Shown here in pieces: positions 1-5,375 of a stretch of 6,457 nucleotides of DNA. Under the pieces are notes generated by a model, which was not told the origin of the DNA, made no database searches, and saw only the letters and a list, made by a program, of their open reading frames with translations. Each line of letters starts with the position of its first letter. Position 1 is the first letter of the stretch. The stretch covers positions 1-6,457 of the forward strand of contig JBEKEO010000183.1 in the NCBI GenBank assembly GCA_050013795.1, given 5' to 3'. Both the position numbers and the translations under genes were made by a program. The DNA is from CAWHOW01 sp050013795. Lineage in GTDB: Bacteria > Bacteroidota > Bacteroidia > Bacteroidales > CG2-30-32-10.

Positions 1-217
1 GTTTCAAAAGGTATTCAACGGATTCTCTATCAATCTCGATAAGTTTTAAATTTATTTCGGGAATTTCTATTAAGTGTTTTGTTAAGATACCTGTACCCGG
101 GCCTATTTCCAGTACATTAGTAGCTCCTTTTAACGATGCAACAATTTTTCCGGCGATGTTATCATCCATTAAAAAATGCTGACCAAGATGTTTCTTCGCT
201 CTGACGGGGTGCTGCAT
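1..217 (-). CDS. rsmA: 16S rRNA dimethyladenosine transferase RsmA/KsgA (N-terminal part, cut by window edge)
   Basis: RsmA uses S-adenosylmethionine to dimethylate two adjacent adenines in the 3'-terminal hairpin of 16S rRNA, a late step of 30S maturation in the cytoplasm. Only the first 72 codons are present. Translation from the ATG at 217 gives the family's N-terminal block (residues 7-16, AKKHLGQHFL). The SAM-binding glycine loop follows at residues 35-46 (VLEIGPGTGILT), then an acidic block with Glu61 and Asp63 (LIEIDRE) at the end of the next strand. These are seen directly and are diagnostic. The start is chosen because the conserved block begins within seven residues of it. The gene lies 36 bp behind the TPR gene, with no terminator or TAnnTTTG box in the gap, so it is probably the last or a late gene of a serS-TPR-rsmA transcript. 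The remainder, including the rest of the methyltransferase fold and the C-terminal helical domain, lies outside the window. Confidence 0.95.
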   Translation of the reverse strand, partial: MQHPVRAKKHLGQHFLMDDNIAGKIVASLKGATNVLEIGPGTGILTKHLIEIPEINLKLIEIDRESVEYLLK

Positions 218-253
218 TGGGGGTGTTTAATATTGATTAAAAGATTAGATTTT

Positions 254-2092
254 TCAATTCACCACATCGCCACGCAACGTGCGAAAGCGTCTTCTGGCTT
301 CTTCGGTATAAATGCTGTCGGGATAAGAAGTCATTAGCTTTTCATAAGTATCCATAGCTTTTTGCTTGTCGTGATAGACTTCCTCATACATAACAGCCAG
401 ATGGTAAGTAGCATCATCGCCAAGTATATCATCAGGATATTCCGTCATTATCTTTTTATAATACACTATGGACGAATCATTCAATCCTTTCTTGACATAT
501 ATTTCCGCTTTCTTATAATAAGCTTCATCAAAGAGAGAATGATATTTATATTTGATGAAAAGAGTATCAAGAGTTTTAATAGCATCATCGTACTTATTTC
601 TGAATTCAAGCAAATCAGCCCGCGCATATATAGTAAGGGCTTTATAGGTGCTGTCGTCATCCATATTATCGCTGATAAGCAATGATAGCGCCATTGCATC
701 ATTTGCTGTAAGATCTGAAGTGGCGGCTTTCAGCACATCAAGCTGGGCTTTTGCCCACTCAAATTCGCCAATGTAATAGGACAGTTTTGCATTCTTTAAC
801 TTCGCCTCGCTCCCAATGGGCTCGTCCTTGAATGCTTTGTCCACCTGCGAATAAAGCAGGGTAGCTTCCCATACTTCGCCAGTCATCAGCAGTATATCGG
901 CCAGCTCGATCTTGCATTCCGCCAACTGAATAGGTTGTGCCGCTTTCATATCAAGTGCCTCGTAAAGCATTTTAGTGGCATCAGCTGATTTGTCAAGATA
1001 AAACGCCTGCAAATGCGCATAGTTCCTCATTAAAGGAATAGAAGCAGGCGATTTGCCCACTTCATCCAGTGCCGACTTATAATCTTTTTCCAGCCCCAGC
1101 AGGTCGTTCTTTGTATAAGTGGTGGTACAGGTAATCTTAAGGTATTTTGCATCAAGTATTTCAATCTTGCTATTCAGGAAATAATAATTGTCAGCACCCT
1201 TATCAATGATATATTGGAAAGCACTTATCGTCACATCATAAAACTTATTGGAAGATGCAAGTCGTGCCAGGTTAAATACCCGCTTCCCGTCTTCTTTCAA
1301 CCTTCTGTCAAGAGATTTGGCCTGCAGGAAAGCTGTTTCAAAATCTTTTTTCTGTATGGAATACCACAGCAACATTTCAGCATAAAATGTCAGATCGGGA
1401 TTTTTTTGTATCCTTTTTAGCAATACATTTTTTAATGCTAGGCTTTTTTCATTAGTATTTTCATTGGCTATAACTTCCTGTAAGATGTTCTGTACCTGAT
1501 CCTGGTAAGATGTGCTATATTCAAGAAGGCTAACATATTCATCCATCATTTTATCATAATCCTTCTGCGCATTATATATGCTTGCTAGTTCAAGGTTAAA
1601 AGGGTATGAGCCATTCATCACTTTTCTTGCTTTCATGTATGTCTGAATGGCATAATCCGTTTCATTCCTGTTAAGAAAAGCATTGGCAAGGTCAATAACA
1701 TATTGTTCTTCTTTCTGGATGTTTTTAATAAGCAATTCGAACTGTTCTTTTGCCTGTTTTTCATTTCCTTCGGAAAGATACAGGTAGCCAAGGTCAACGC
1801 CATATTGAGGAATAAGCGGATGCATCTTGATCTGCTTCTTCACCATCTTCTCGGCAGTTTTATAATTCTTAAGCTGTATCAGGCATTCAAGGTAAGGTGT
1901 GTAGTAAATGAAATCCTGCTTTTTATTGAAAAGCTTTTCGTACAGTTCGCAGGCTTTGTCGTATTCCTTATCTTCAAAGTATTGCCCTGCTAACTGATCA
2001 TCGGTTTCTGTTTGTGAAAACGAAACCTTATTGAAAAAAAATATCAGGAAGAAAAAGACCAAGCCATATTTGAACACCCTGTTTTTTATCAT
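254..2092 (-). CDS. secreted/periplasmic tetratricopeptide repeat protein, function unknown
   Basis: The protein has 612 residues. It opens with a basic, then strongly hydrophobic segment (residues 1-26, K/R-rich start, then a Phe/Leu/Ile core) ending in SFSQ, which looks like a Sec signal peptide cleaved before Gln27. There is no lipobox cysteine. The rest is helical with TPR-like units: residues about 31-57 (G-Y/F-D-A pattern), about 96-122, about 130-157, about 164-190, and two clear C-terminal units near 520-555 and 557-592. The last two carry the A-Y-x-x-A and Y-P-D-S/D spacing typical of the TPR_6 units of BamD/YbgF-like proteins. The middle (about 200-500) is more divergent. TPR arrays bind other proteins, so a scaffold role in the envelope is inferred; no enzymatic motif is visible. 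The ATG at 2092 directly precedes the signal peptide. The gene lies 42 bp behind serS and 36 bp before rsmA. I cannot assign a named family or partner. Confidence 0.85.
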   Translation of the reverse strand: MIKNRVFKYGLVFFFLIFFFNKVSFSQTETDDQLAGQYFEDKEYDKACELYEKLFNKKQDFIYYTPYLECLIQLKNYKTAEKMVKKQIKMHPLIPQYGVDLGYLYLSEGNEKQAKEQFELLIKNIQKEEQYVIDLANAFLNRNETDYAIQTYMKARKVMNGSYPFNLELASIYNAQKDYDKMMDEYVSLLEYSTSYQDQVQNILQEVIANENTNEKSLALKNVLLKRIQKNPDLTFYAEMLLWYSIQKKDFETAFLQAKSLDRRLKEDGKRVFNLARLASSNKFYDVTISAFQYIIDKGADNYYFLNSKIEILDAKYLKITCTTTYTKNDLLGLEKDYKSALDEVGKSPASIPLMRNYAHLQAFYLDKSADATKMLYEALDMKAAQPIQLAECKIELADILLMTGEVWEATLLYSQVDKAFKDEPIGSEAKLKNAKLSYYIGEFEWAKAQLDVLKAATSDLTANDAMALSLLISDNMDDDSTYKALTIYARADLLEFRNKYDDAIKTLDTLFIKYKYHSLFDEAYYKKAEIYVKKGLNDSSIVYYKKIMTEYPDDILGDDATYHLAVMYEEVYHDKQKAMDTYEKLMTSYPDSIYTEEARRRFRTLRGDVVN

Positions 2093-2134
2093 ATCAATCC
2101 GAATCTACACTCCAATAACGTAATTTCTGATCAT

Positions 2135-3415
2135 TTATAATGTCTTACCGATAATATCAAAGCCGGTATATGGTATCAGGGCTTTCGGGATATTAATTCC
2201 TTCTGCGGTTTGGTTGTTTTCAAGTAAAGCGGCTACTATACGGGGCAACGCTAATGCACTTCCATTCAAAGTATGCGCTAATTGAGGCTTTTCATTACCC
2301 CCTTTATAACGAAGTTTTAAACGGACCGACTGGAATGTCTCAAAATTGGAAACAGAACTGACTTCCAGCCATTTTTGTTGTGCTGCTGAATACACTTCAA
2401 AATCATAAGTCCATGCCGATGCAAAGCTAATGTCGCCTCCGCATAGTTTAACTATCCTGAAAGGCAGTTCCAGTTTGCGAAGCAATCCCGCTACATAATC
2501 TTTCATTTCTTCAAGCGCAGCATACGATTTGTCAGGTTGAACGATCTGTACTATTTCCACTTTATCGAACTGATGCAAACGGTTAAGTCCGCGTACATCT
2601 TTACCATACGAACCCGCTTCCCTTCTGAAGCATGCTGAATATGCAGTATTCTTTATAGGAAGCTGTTCCGCTTTCAGTATCATGTCGCGGTAAATATTGG
2701 TAACAGGCACTTCTGCTGTTGGTATCAGGTAAAAATTATCCAATACCGCATGATACATCTGCCCTTCCTTATCAGGCAGCTGCCCTGTTGCATAAGCCGA
2801 TTCTTCATTCACCATAAATGGCGGCTGACATTCAGCGTAACCATTTGCTGTGGCATTATCGAGGAAGAAATTAATCAGCGCACGCTGAAGTTTGGCTCCT
2901 TTTCCTTTATATACAGGAAAACCGGCGCCTGTAATTTTAACGCCTGTTTCAAAATCTATAATATCATATTTTGTTGCAAGGTCCCAATGAGGAACCGCAT
3001 CTTTATATAATTGCGGGATTATACCTTCTTCGTGTACAACAGGATTATCTTCTGCTCCTTTTCCCTTAGGAACTGAAGGATGTGGAAGGTTTGGTAAAAG
3101 CACCAATGTATCGTTTAATTCTTTCTCTGTCTTTTGTAATGCATCCGATAATTCTTTGGATGCGGTCTTGAGAACAGCAGTCTTTTCTTTCAGTGTATTG
3201 GCTTCAGATGCTTTGCCATTTTTGAATAAAACACCAATTTCTTTAGCAATACTATTAGCTTCCGCAAGATTATCATCTAATTTCTTTTGAGTTTCTCTTC
3301 TATTCAGGTCAAGAGCAATTATCTTTTCTACCAGTTTTGAAGCATCAAAATTTTTAACAGCGAGGCGGCTAATTATTTCCTGCGGATTTTCTCTTATTAC
3401 GTTAATCTGTAGCAT
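2135..3415 (-). CDS. serS: seryl-tRNA synthetase
   Basis: SerS is a class II aminoacyl-tRNA synthetase that activates serine with ATP and charges tRNA-Ser (and tRNA-Sec where present) in the cytoplasm. The 426-residue length is normal for bacterial SerS. Residues 1-105 form the expected N-terminal domain: MLQINVIRENP followed by a charged helical hairpin (about 30-100), the coiled-coil arm that grips the long variable arm of tRNA-Ser. The catalytic domain follows. The serine-binding TAE motif is at 233-235. Motif 2 is at 263-283, with FRREAGSYG and the conserved Arg of DVRGLNRLHQF. The SNFETFQ stretch is at 356-362. Motif 3 is at 384-402 (NGSALALPR, then LLENNQ). All key motifs are intact, and the ALPR form of motif 3 is, as I recall, usual in Bacteroidota. 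Its promoter lies directly upstream (3432-3439), and it heads a probable serS-TPR-rsmA unit. Confidence 0.98.
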   Translation of the reverse strand: MLQINVIRENPQEIISRLAVKNFDASKLVEKIIALDLNRRETQKKLDDNLAEANSIAKEIGVLFKNGKASEANTLKEKTAVLKTASKELSDALQKTEKELNDTLVLLPNLPHPSVPKGKGAEDNPVVHEEGIIPQLYKDAVPHWDLATKYDIIDFETGVKITGAGFPVYKGKGAKLQRALINFFLDNATANGYAECQPPFMVNEESAYATGQLPDKEGQMYHAVLDNFYLIPTAEVPVTNIYRDMILKAEQLPIKNTAYSACFRREAGSYGKDVRGLNRLHQFDKVEIVQIVQPDKSYAALEEMKDYVAGLLRKLELPFRIVKLCGGDISFASAWTYDFEVYSAAQQKWLEVSSVSNFETFQSVRLKLRYKGGNEKPQLAHTLNGSALALPRIVAALLENNQTAEGINIPKALIPYTGFDIIGKTL

Positions 3416-3431
3416 TGTTAGGGATTTAATG

Positions 3432-3439
3432 CAAAGGTA
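3432..3439 (-). promoter_or_regulatory. predicted -7 element of the serS promoter (TAnnTTTG)
   Basis: Read on the minus strand the sequence is TACCTTTG, a perfect match to the Bacteroidota primary-sigma -7 consensus TAnnTTTG. It lies 16 bp upstream of the serS ATG, so the transcript would have a very short leader of roughly 10 nt. No TTTG -33 element is visible at the usual spacing; that position falls inside the rpmA terminator hairpin. The promoter makes sense because the terminator just upstream would separate serS from rpmA. Confidence 0.7.
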
Positions 3440-3440
3440 T

Positions 3441-3480
3441 ATAAAATAAAAATCTCCCTGATAATTATTATCAGGGAGAT
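3441..3480 (-). terminator. intrinsic terminator of rplU-rpmA
   Basis: Bases 3452-3464 and 3468-3480 are perfect reverse complements: a 13-bp stem with a 3-nt loop, containing ATCTCCCTGATAA on the outer arm. On the minus strand the stem is followed directly by a T-rich tail (TTTTATTTTAT, 3451-3441). It begins 33 nt after the rpmA stop codon. Stem, tight loop and tail fit a Rho-independent terminator for leftward transcription. On the plus strand no T-run follows, so it is one-directional. Confidence 0.9.
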
Positions 3481-3513
3481 GTACAGTATCTTGTAAGGCT
3501 TTAGCAGCTTGCT

Positions 3514-3780
3514 TTACTGTTCGGCGGTGAAAGGGACAATAGAAACAAAAGACCTGTCGTCTTTTCTTTTTCTGAATTCCACTACACCGTCAGTAAGAGC
3601 AAAGATGGTATGATCGGATCCCATTCCAACATTCAGGCCGGGATGATGAACTGTTCCTCTTTGTCTTAAAATGATATTTCCTGCCATAGCTAACTGGCCT
3701 CCATATATCTTAATTCCTAGGCGCTTGCTTTGTGATTCACGTCCGTTGTGAGAACTACCGGCTCCTTTTTTGTGTGCCAT
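3514..3780 (-). CDS. rpmA: 50S ribosomal protein L27
   Basis: L27 is a small basic protein of the large ribosomal subunit whose N-terminal tail reaches toward the peptidyl transferase centre and helps position the tRNA acceptor ends. The 88-residue protein starts MAHKKGAGSSHNGRES, the standard form without the cleaved N-terminal extension found in Firmicutes. The family signature spans residues about 34-61: GNIILRQRG, then HHPG at 45-48, NVGMGSDHT and FAL. The C-terminal RSFVSIVPF is also typical. The gene lies 19 bp behind rplU, the widely conserved L21-L27 order, with no terminator or promoter between them, so it is almost certainly co-transcribed. No Shine-Dalgarno sequence is visible in the AT-rich 19-bp gap, as is common in Bacteroidota. 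Transcription should stop at the hairpin 33 nt downstream. Confidence 0.98.
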   Translation of the reverse strand: MAHKKGAGSSHNGRESQSKRLGIKIYGGQLAMAGNIILRQRGTVHHPGLNVGMGSDHTIFALTDGVVEFRKRKDDRSFVSIVPFTAEQ

Positions 3781-3799
3781 AATTCAATAATTTAAATGG

Positions 3800-4171
3800 T
3801 TAATTTCCTGTATTTTCTTCTGTTGTACTTTCTGCTTTGGCTTTCTTTGCCTTTACAGCTTTCTCACCAATATTTTCAATCTGTATCTTTGTCAGGAACT
3901 GACGATGACCGCTTGATTTCTGGTAATTTTTTCTTTTTTTCTTTTTAAAAATAGTCACTTTATCACCTTTTAAATGCGATAAAATAGTGGCTGTTACTTT
4001 CGCTCCTTCAATGAAAGGTTTGCCTACTGCTATTTTCCCCTTGTTATCAATGAGCATAACATTGTCAAACTCAACTTTAGTACCGACTTCACCTTCAAGG
4101 CGGTGAACAATAACTTCCTGTTCTTTTTCTACCTTGAACTGTTGTCCTGCTATATCAACTATTGCATACAT
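3800..4171 (-). CDS. rplU: 50S ribosomal protein L21
   Basis: L21 is a primary-binding protein of the large subunit that contacts 23S rRNA. Residues 1-103 match the family from end to end: MYAIVDIAGQQFKVE at the start, the central beta-rich part with VGKPFIEGAKV (49-59), and the signature near 77-99 with four lysines, RKNYQKSSGHRQ and FLTKIQI. The protein is 123 residues, about 20 longer than the usual length of roughly 103. The extra tail (about 104-123) begins with Lys/Ala repeats (KAVKAKKAKAE) and ends in an acidic/polar stretch (STTEENTGN), low in complexity and probably disordered. The ATG at 4171 gives the canonical N-terminus. It is first in the rplU-rpmA unit, with a two-box promoter at 4226-4255 and a hairpin in its leader. 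Confidence 0.97.
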   Translation of the reverse strand: MYAIVDIAGQQFKVEKEQEVIVHRLEGEVGTKVEFDNVMLIDNKGKIAVGKPFIEGAKVTATILSHLKGDKVTIFKKKKRKNYQKSSGHRQFLTKIQIENIGEKAVKAKKAKAESTTEENTGN

Positions 4172-4179
4172 TGTATTGT

Positions 4180-4198
4180 AAATTTATCGGTTAAATTT
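4180..4198 (-). promoter_or_regulatory. hairpin in the rplU 5' leader, possible control element
   Basis: Bases 4180-4186 (AAATTTA) and 4192-4198 (TAAATTT) are perfect reverse complements: a 7-bp A/T-only stem with a 5-nt loop. It ends 8 nt upstream of the rplU start codon, inside a predicted leader of about 50 nt. A C-run (4199-4202) and a G-run (4219-4223) beside it could form a second, weak pairing. Ribosomal protein operons are often controlled by leader structures, and Bacillus has an L21 leader; whether this is an equivalent is inference. The stem is weak and may only mark an AT-rich leader. Confidence 0.35.
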
Positions 4199-4225
4199 CC
4201 CCGTTTTTACACTATTTTGGGGGTG

Positions 4226-4255
4226 CAAAGTTATGAAAAAAAACAAATAATCAAA
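4226..4255 (-). promoter_or_regulatory. predicted rplU-rpmA promoter (TTTG / TAnnTTTG)
   Basis: On the minus strand a TTTG at 4255-4252 is followed after 18 bp by TAACTTTG at 4233-4226. This matches both Bacteroidota elements (-33 TTTG and -7 TAnnTTTG) at an accepted spacing. Transcription would start about 6 nt further on, near 4220, giving a leader of roughly 50 nt before the rplU ATG. It is the only promoter in the window where I see both boxes. The -33 box is also part of the terminator hairpin of the gene upstream. Confidence 0.75.
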
Positions 4256-4282
4256 TATTTTAGAAGCTAATTTTGATTATTT
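4236..4282 (-). terminator. probable intrinsic terminator of the EamA transporter gene
   Basis: Bases 4245-4255 (AAATAATCAAA) and 4272-4282 (TTTGATTATTT) are perfect reverse complements, an 11-bp stem. Inside it, 4260-4263 and 4267-4270 can pair for 4 more base pairs around a 3-nt loop. On the minus strand the stem is followed by one G and then eight T (4243-4236). It starts 57 nt after the transporter stop codon. The stem is nearly all A/T, so it is weaker than the rpmA terminator, but the long T-run supports the call. The sequence overlaps the rplU promoter. Confidence 0.65.
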
Positions 4283-4339
4283 ACTTTCAATTCTTTAATA
4301 TCTTGGTGATTTTAATGCAATAATAATGTTCTTAGTCGA

Positions 4340-5251
4340 TTAAAGAAATATTCTTTCATCATTCTTTTTCCTTTCCCTATTAACCAGATATAAACCAAGA
4401 AATATCATAAGGATCCAGAAAACATACCCTAAATAAAAAGGTTCGCCATCAAGGATGCCCCACATAATAGCTACAATAGGAATAAGATATGTGACCGATG
4501 AAGCAAACAACACCGAAGTCATTTTAATCAGCTTGTTATATAGCATATTTGCAATTGCAGTCCCCATTACGGCTAATATGGAAATATATCCAAAAGCTAT
4601 CAATCCGGCAGTATTTCCAATACGGGAAACAAAATCAGTATCTGTAAATAAATAAATGCTTGCCAAAACTCCCATTACAACAAATGCCATTGAAGTTATG
4701 GTAATAGAATCTATTTCTTTAAAATATTTTTTTACAATGTTAATATTAATGGAATACAAAAATGTAGCAATTAATACATATATGCCATACCTGAAATTAT
4801 TGTCAAATCCCTTAATTCCAACCGATAAAAGGCCCACAGCTCCTGCCAGCCCTACAAAAACACCGACAATATTATACCATCTTGTTTTAAGATTAAAAAA
4901 AACAGCACCCATAATAAGAGCAAACAGAGGAGCGGCAGTGTTAAGTATTCCTGAAATTTCACTGTCAATTCCTTCCTGTGCATGTGCAAAAAGGAATGCA
5001 GGTATGCCGTTTCCAAGTATACCAGAAATGATCAATAACCAATACTTTTTAGCAGGTACTGATTTTATTCGCTTTATGACCAAAGGAATCAAAACAAGGA
5101 AAGTAATGCTTATCCTTAGCGCCCCGACCTGCGCAGATGAAAATCCTTCAAGACCGCGTTTCATCAGGATGTATGAACTTCCCCAAGTCAAAACAAGGAA
5201 GATGAGAATAACCCATTTCAAAAAAAGTGTATTTGGCTTTCCATTTCCCAT
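4340..5251 (-). CDS. EamA/DMT-family membrane transporter, substrate unknown
   Basis: The 303-residue protein is highly hydrophobic, with ten likely membrane helices near residues 12-30, 38-60, 69-91, 97-119, 125-145, 153-173, 181-203, 213-238, 243-265 and 271-291, and a short basic C-terminal tail. This is the two-times-five-helix (duplicated EamA) layout of the drug/metabolite transporter superfamily. Family-typical pieces are visible: LTWGSSYILMKRGL (21-34) and ALRISITFLVLIP in the first two helices; ILNTAAPLFALIMGAVFF (102-119) in helix 4, matching SVTYLIPIVAIMWG (252-265) in helix 9 of the second half. Members export amino acids, metabolites or drugs, but the family does not predict substrate. 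The ATG at 5251 is the first possible start, because an in-frame TAG lies three codons upstream. The gene is divergent from the aldehyde dehydrogenase and has its own promoter and terminator, so it is probably monocistronic. Confidence 0.93.
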   Translation of the reverse strand: MGNGKPNTLFLKWVILIFLVLTWGSSYILMKRGLEGFSSAQVGALRISITFLVLIPLVIKRIKSVPAKKYWLLIISGILGNGIPAFLFAHAQEGIDSEISGILNTAAPLFALIMGAVFFNLKTRWYNIVGVFVGLAGAVGLLSVGIKGFDNNFRYGIYVLIATFLYSININIVKKYFKEIDSITITSMAFVVMGVLASIYLFTDTDFVSRIGNTAGLIAFGYISILAVMGTAIANMLYNKLIKMTSVLFASSVTYLIPIVAIMWGILDGEPFYLGYVFWILMIFLGLYLVNRERKKNDERIFL

Positions 5252-5272
5252 TTGTTGAAACTATAAAGCATG

Positions 5273-5280
5273 CAAAAATA
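5273..5280 (-). promoter_or_regulatory. predicted -7 element of the EamA transporter gene promoter
   Basis: The minus strand reads TATTTTTG, a perfect TAnnTTTG, 21 bp upstream of the transporter ATG. The predicted start would lie near 5267, leaving a leader of about 15 nt. No TTTG -33 box is visible; the region where it should be is taken up by an AT-rich inverted repeat (5284-5307). In an AT-rich intergenic region such a match can occur by chance, hence the moderate confidence. Confidence 0.55.
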
Positions 5281-5283
5281 CTA

Positions 5284-5307
5284 TTTAAAATGGTCGGCTG
5301 TTTTAAA
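5284..5307. repeat. inverted repeat between divergent genes, possible operator
   Basis: TTTAAAA (5284-5290) and TTTTAAA (5301-5307) are exact reverse complements separated by the 10-bp, more GC-rich spacer TGGTCGGCTG. The half-site centres are 17 bp apart. The repeat lies directly upstream of the predicted -7 box of the transporter and about 45 bp from that of the dehydrogenase, a position suited to a repressor or activator. The half-sites contain only A and T, so chance is a serious alternative. Confidence 0.3.
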
Positions 5308-5352
5308 CTGAGAATTTCATATTCAATTAATAAATAGTCCAACAGATAATAT

Positions 5353-5360
5353 TAATTTTG
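5353..5360 (+). promoter_or_regulatory. predicted -7 element of the aldehyde dehydrogenase gene promoter
   Basis: The plus strand reads TAATTTTG, a perfect TAnnTTTG, 15 bp upstream of the dehydrogenase ATG, implying a leader of about 10 nt. No clear TTTG -33 box is seen 17-23 bp further upstream. The position just before the first gene of the rightward unit supports it. Confidence 0.6.
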
Positions 5361-5375
5361 GGAAAAATATTTACC

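Noticed and set aside
362..685. Plus- and minus-strand short open frames within the TPR gene, also seen at 481-702, 1214-1420 and 1703-1993
   Set aside because: All fall inside the 612-residue TPR gene, whose signal peptide and repeat pattern are coherent. None has a family signature.
2750..3010. An 86-codon plus-strand frame inside serS
   Set aside because: Antisense to the conserved catalytic domain of SerS; no independent evidence.
3452..3480. The perfect hairpin as a possible mobile-element end or small RNA
   Set aside because: It occurs once in the window, has no flanking duplication or transposase, and its position and T-tail after rpmA are fully explained by a terminator.
4455..4655. 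A 66-codon plus-strand frame inside the transporter
   Set aside because: Antisense shadow of the transporter's last membrane helices.
4656..5258. A 200-codon plus-strand open frame opposite the EamA transporter
   Set aside because: It is antisense to a clear ten-helix membrane protein, and its translation is Pro/Ile/Thr-rich with no recognisable domain, as expected of the reverse strand of a hydrophobic gene. There is no promoter or start signal.
5268..5273. GCATGC palindrome next to the transporter -7 box
   Set aside because: Only 6 bp with no extension of the symmetry on either side; too short to support as an operator.
5148..5342. A 64-codon minus-strand frame covering the start of the transporter gene
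   Set aside because: It overlaps the transporter start in another frame, spans its predicted promoter, and has no recognisable content.
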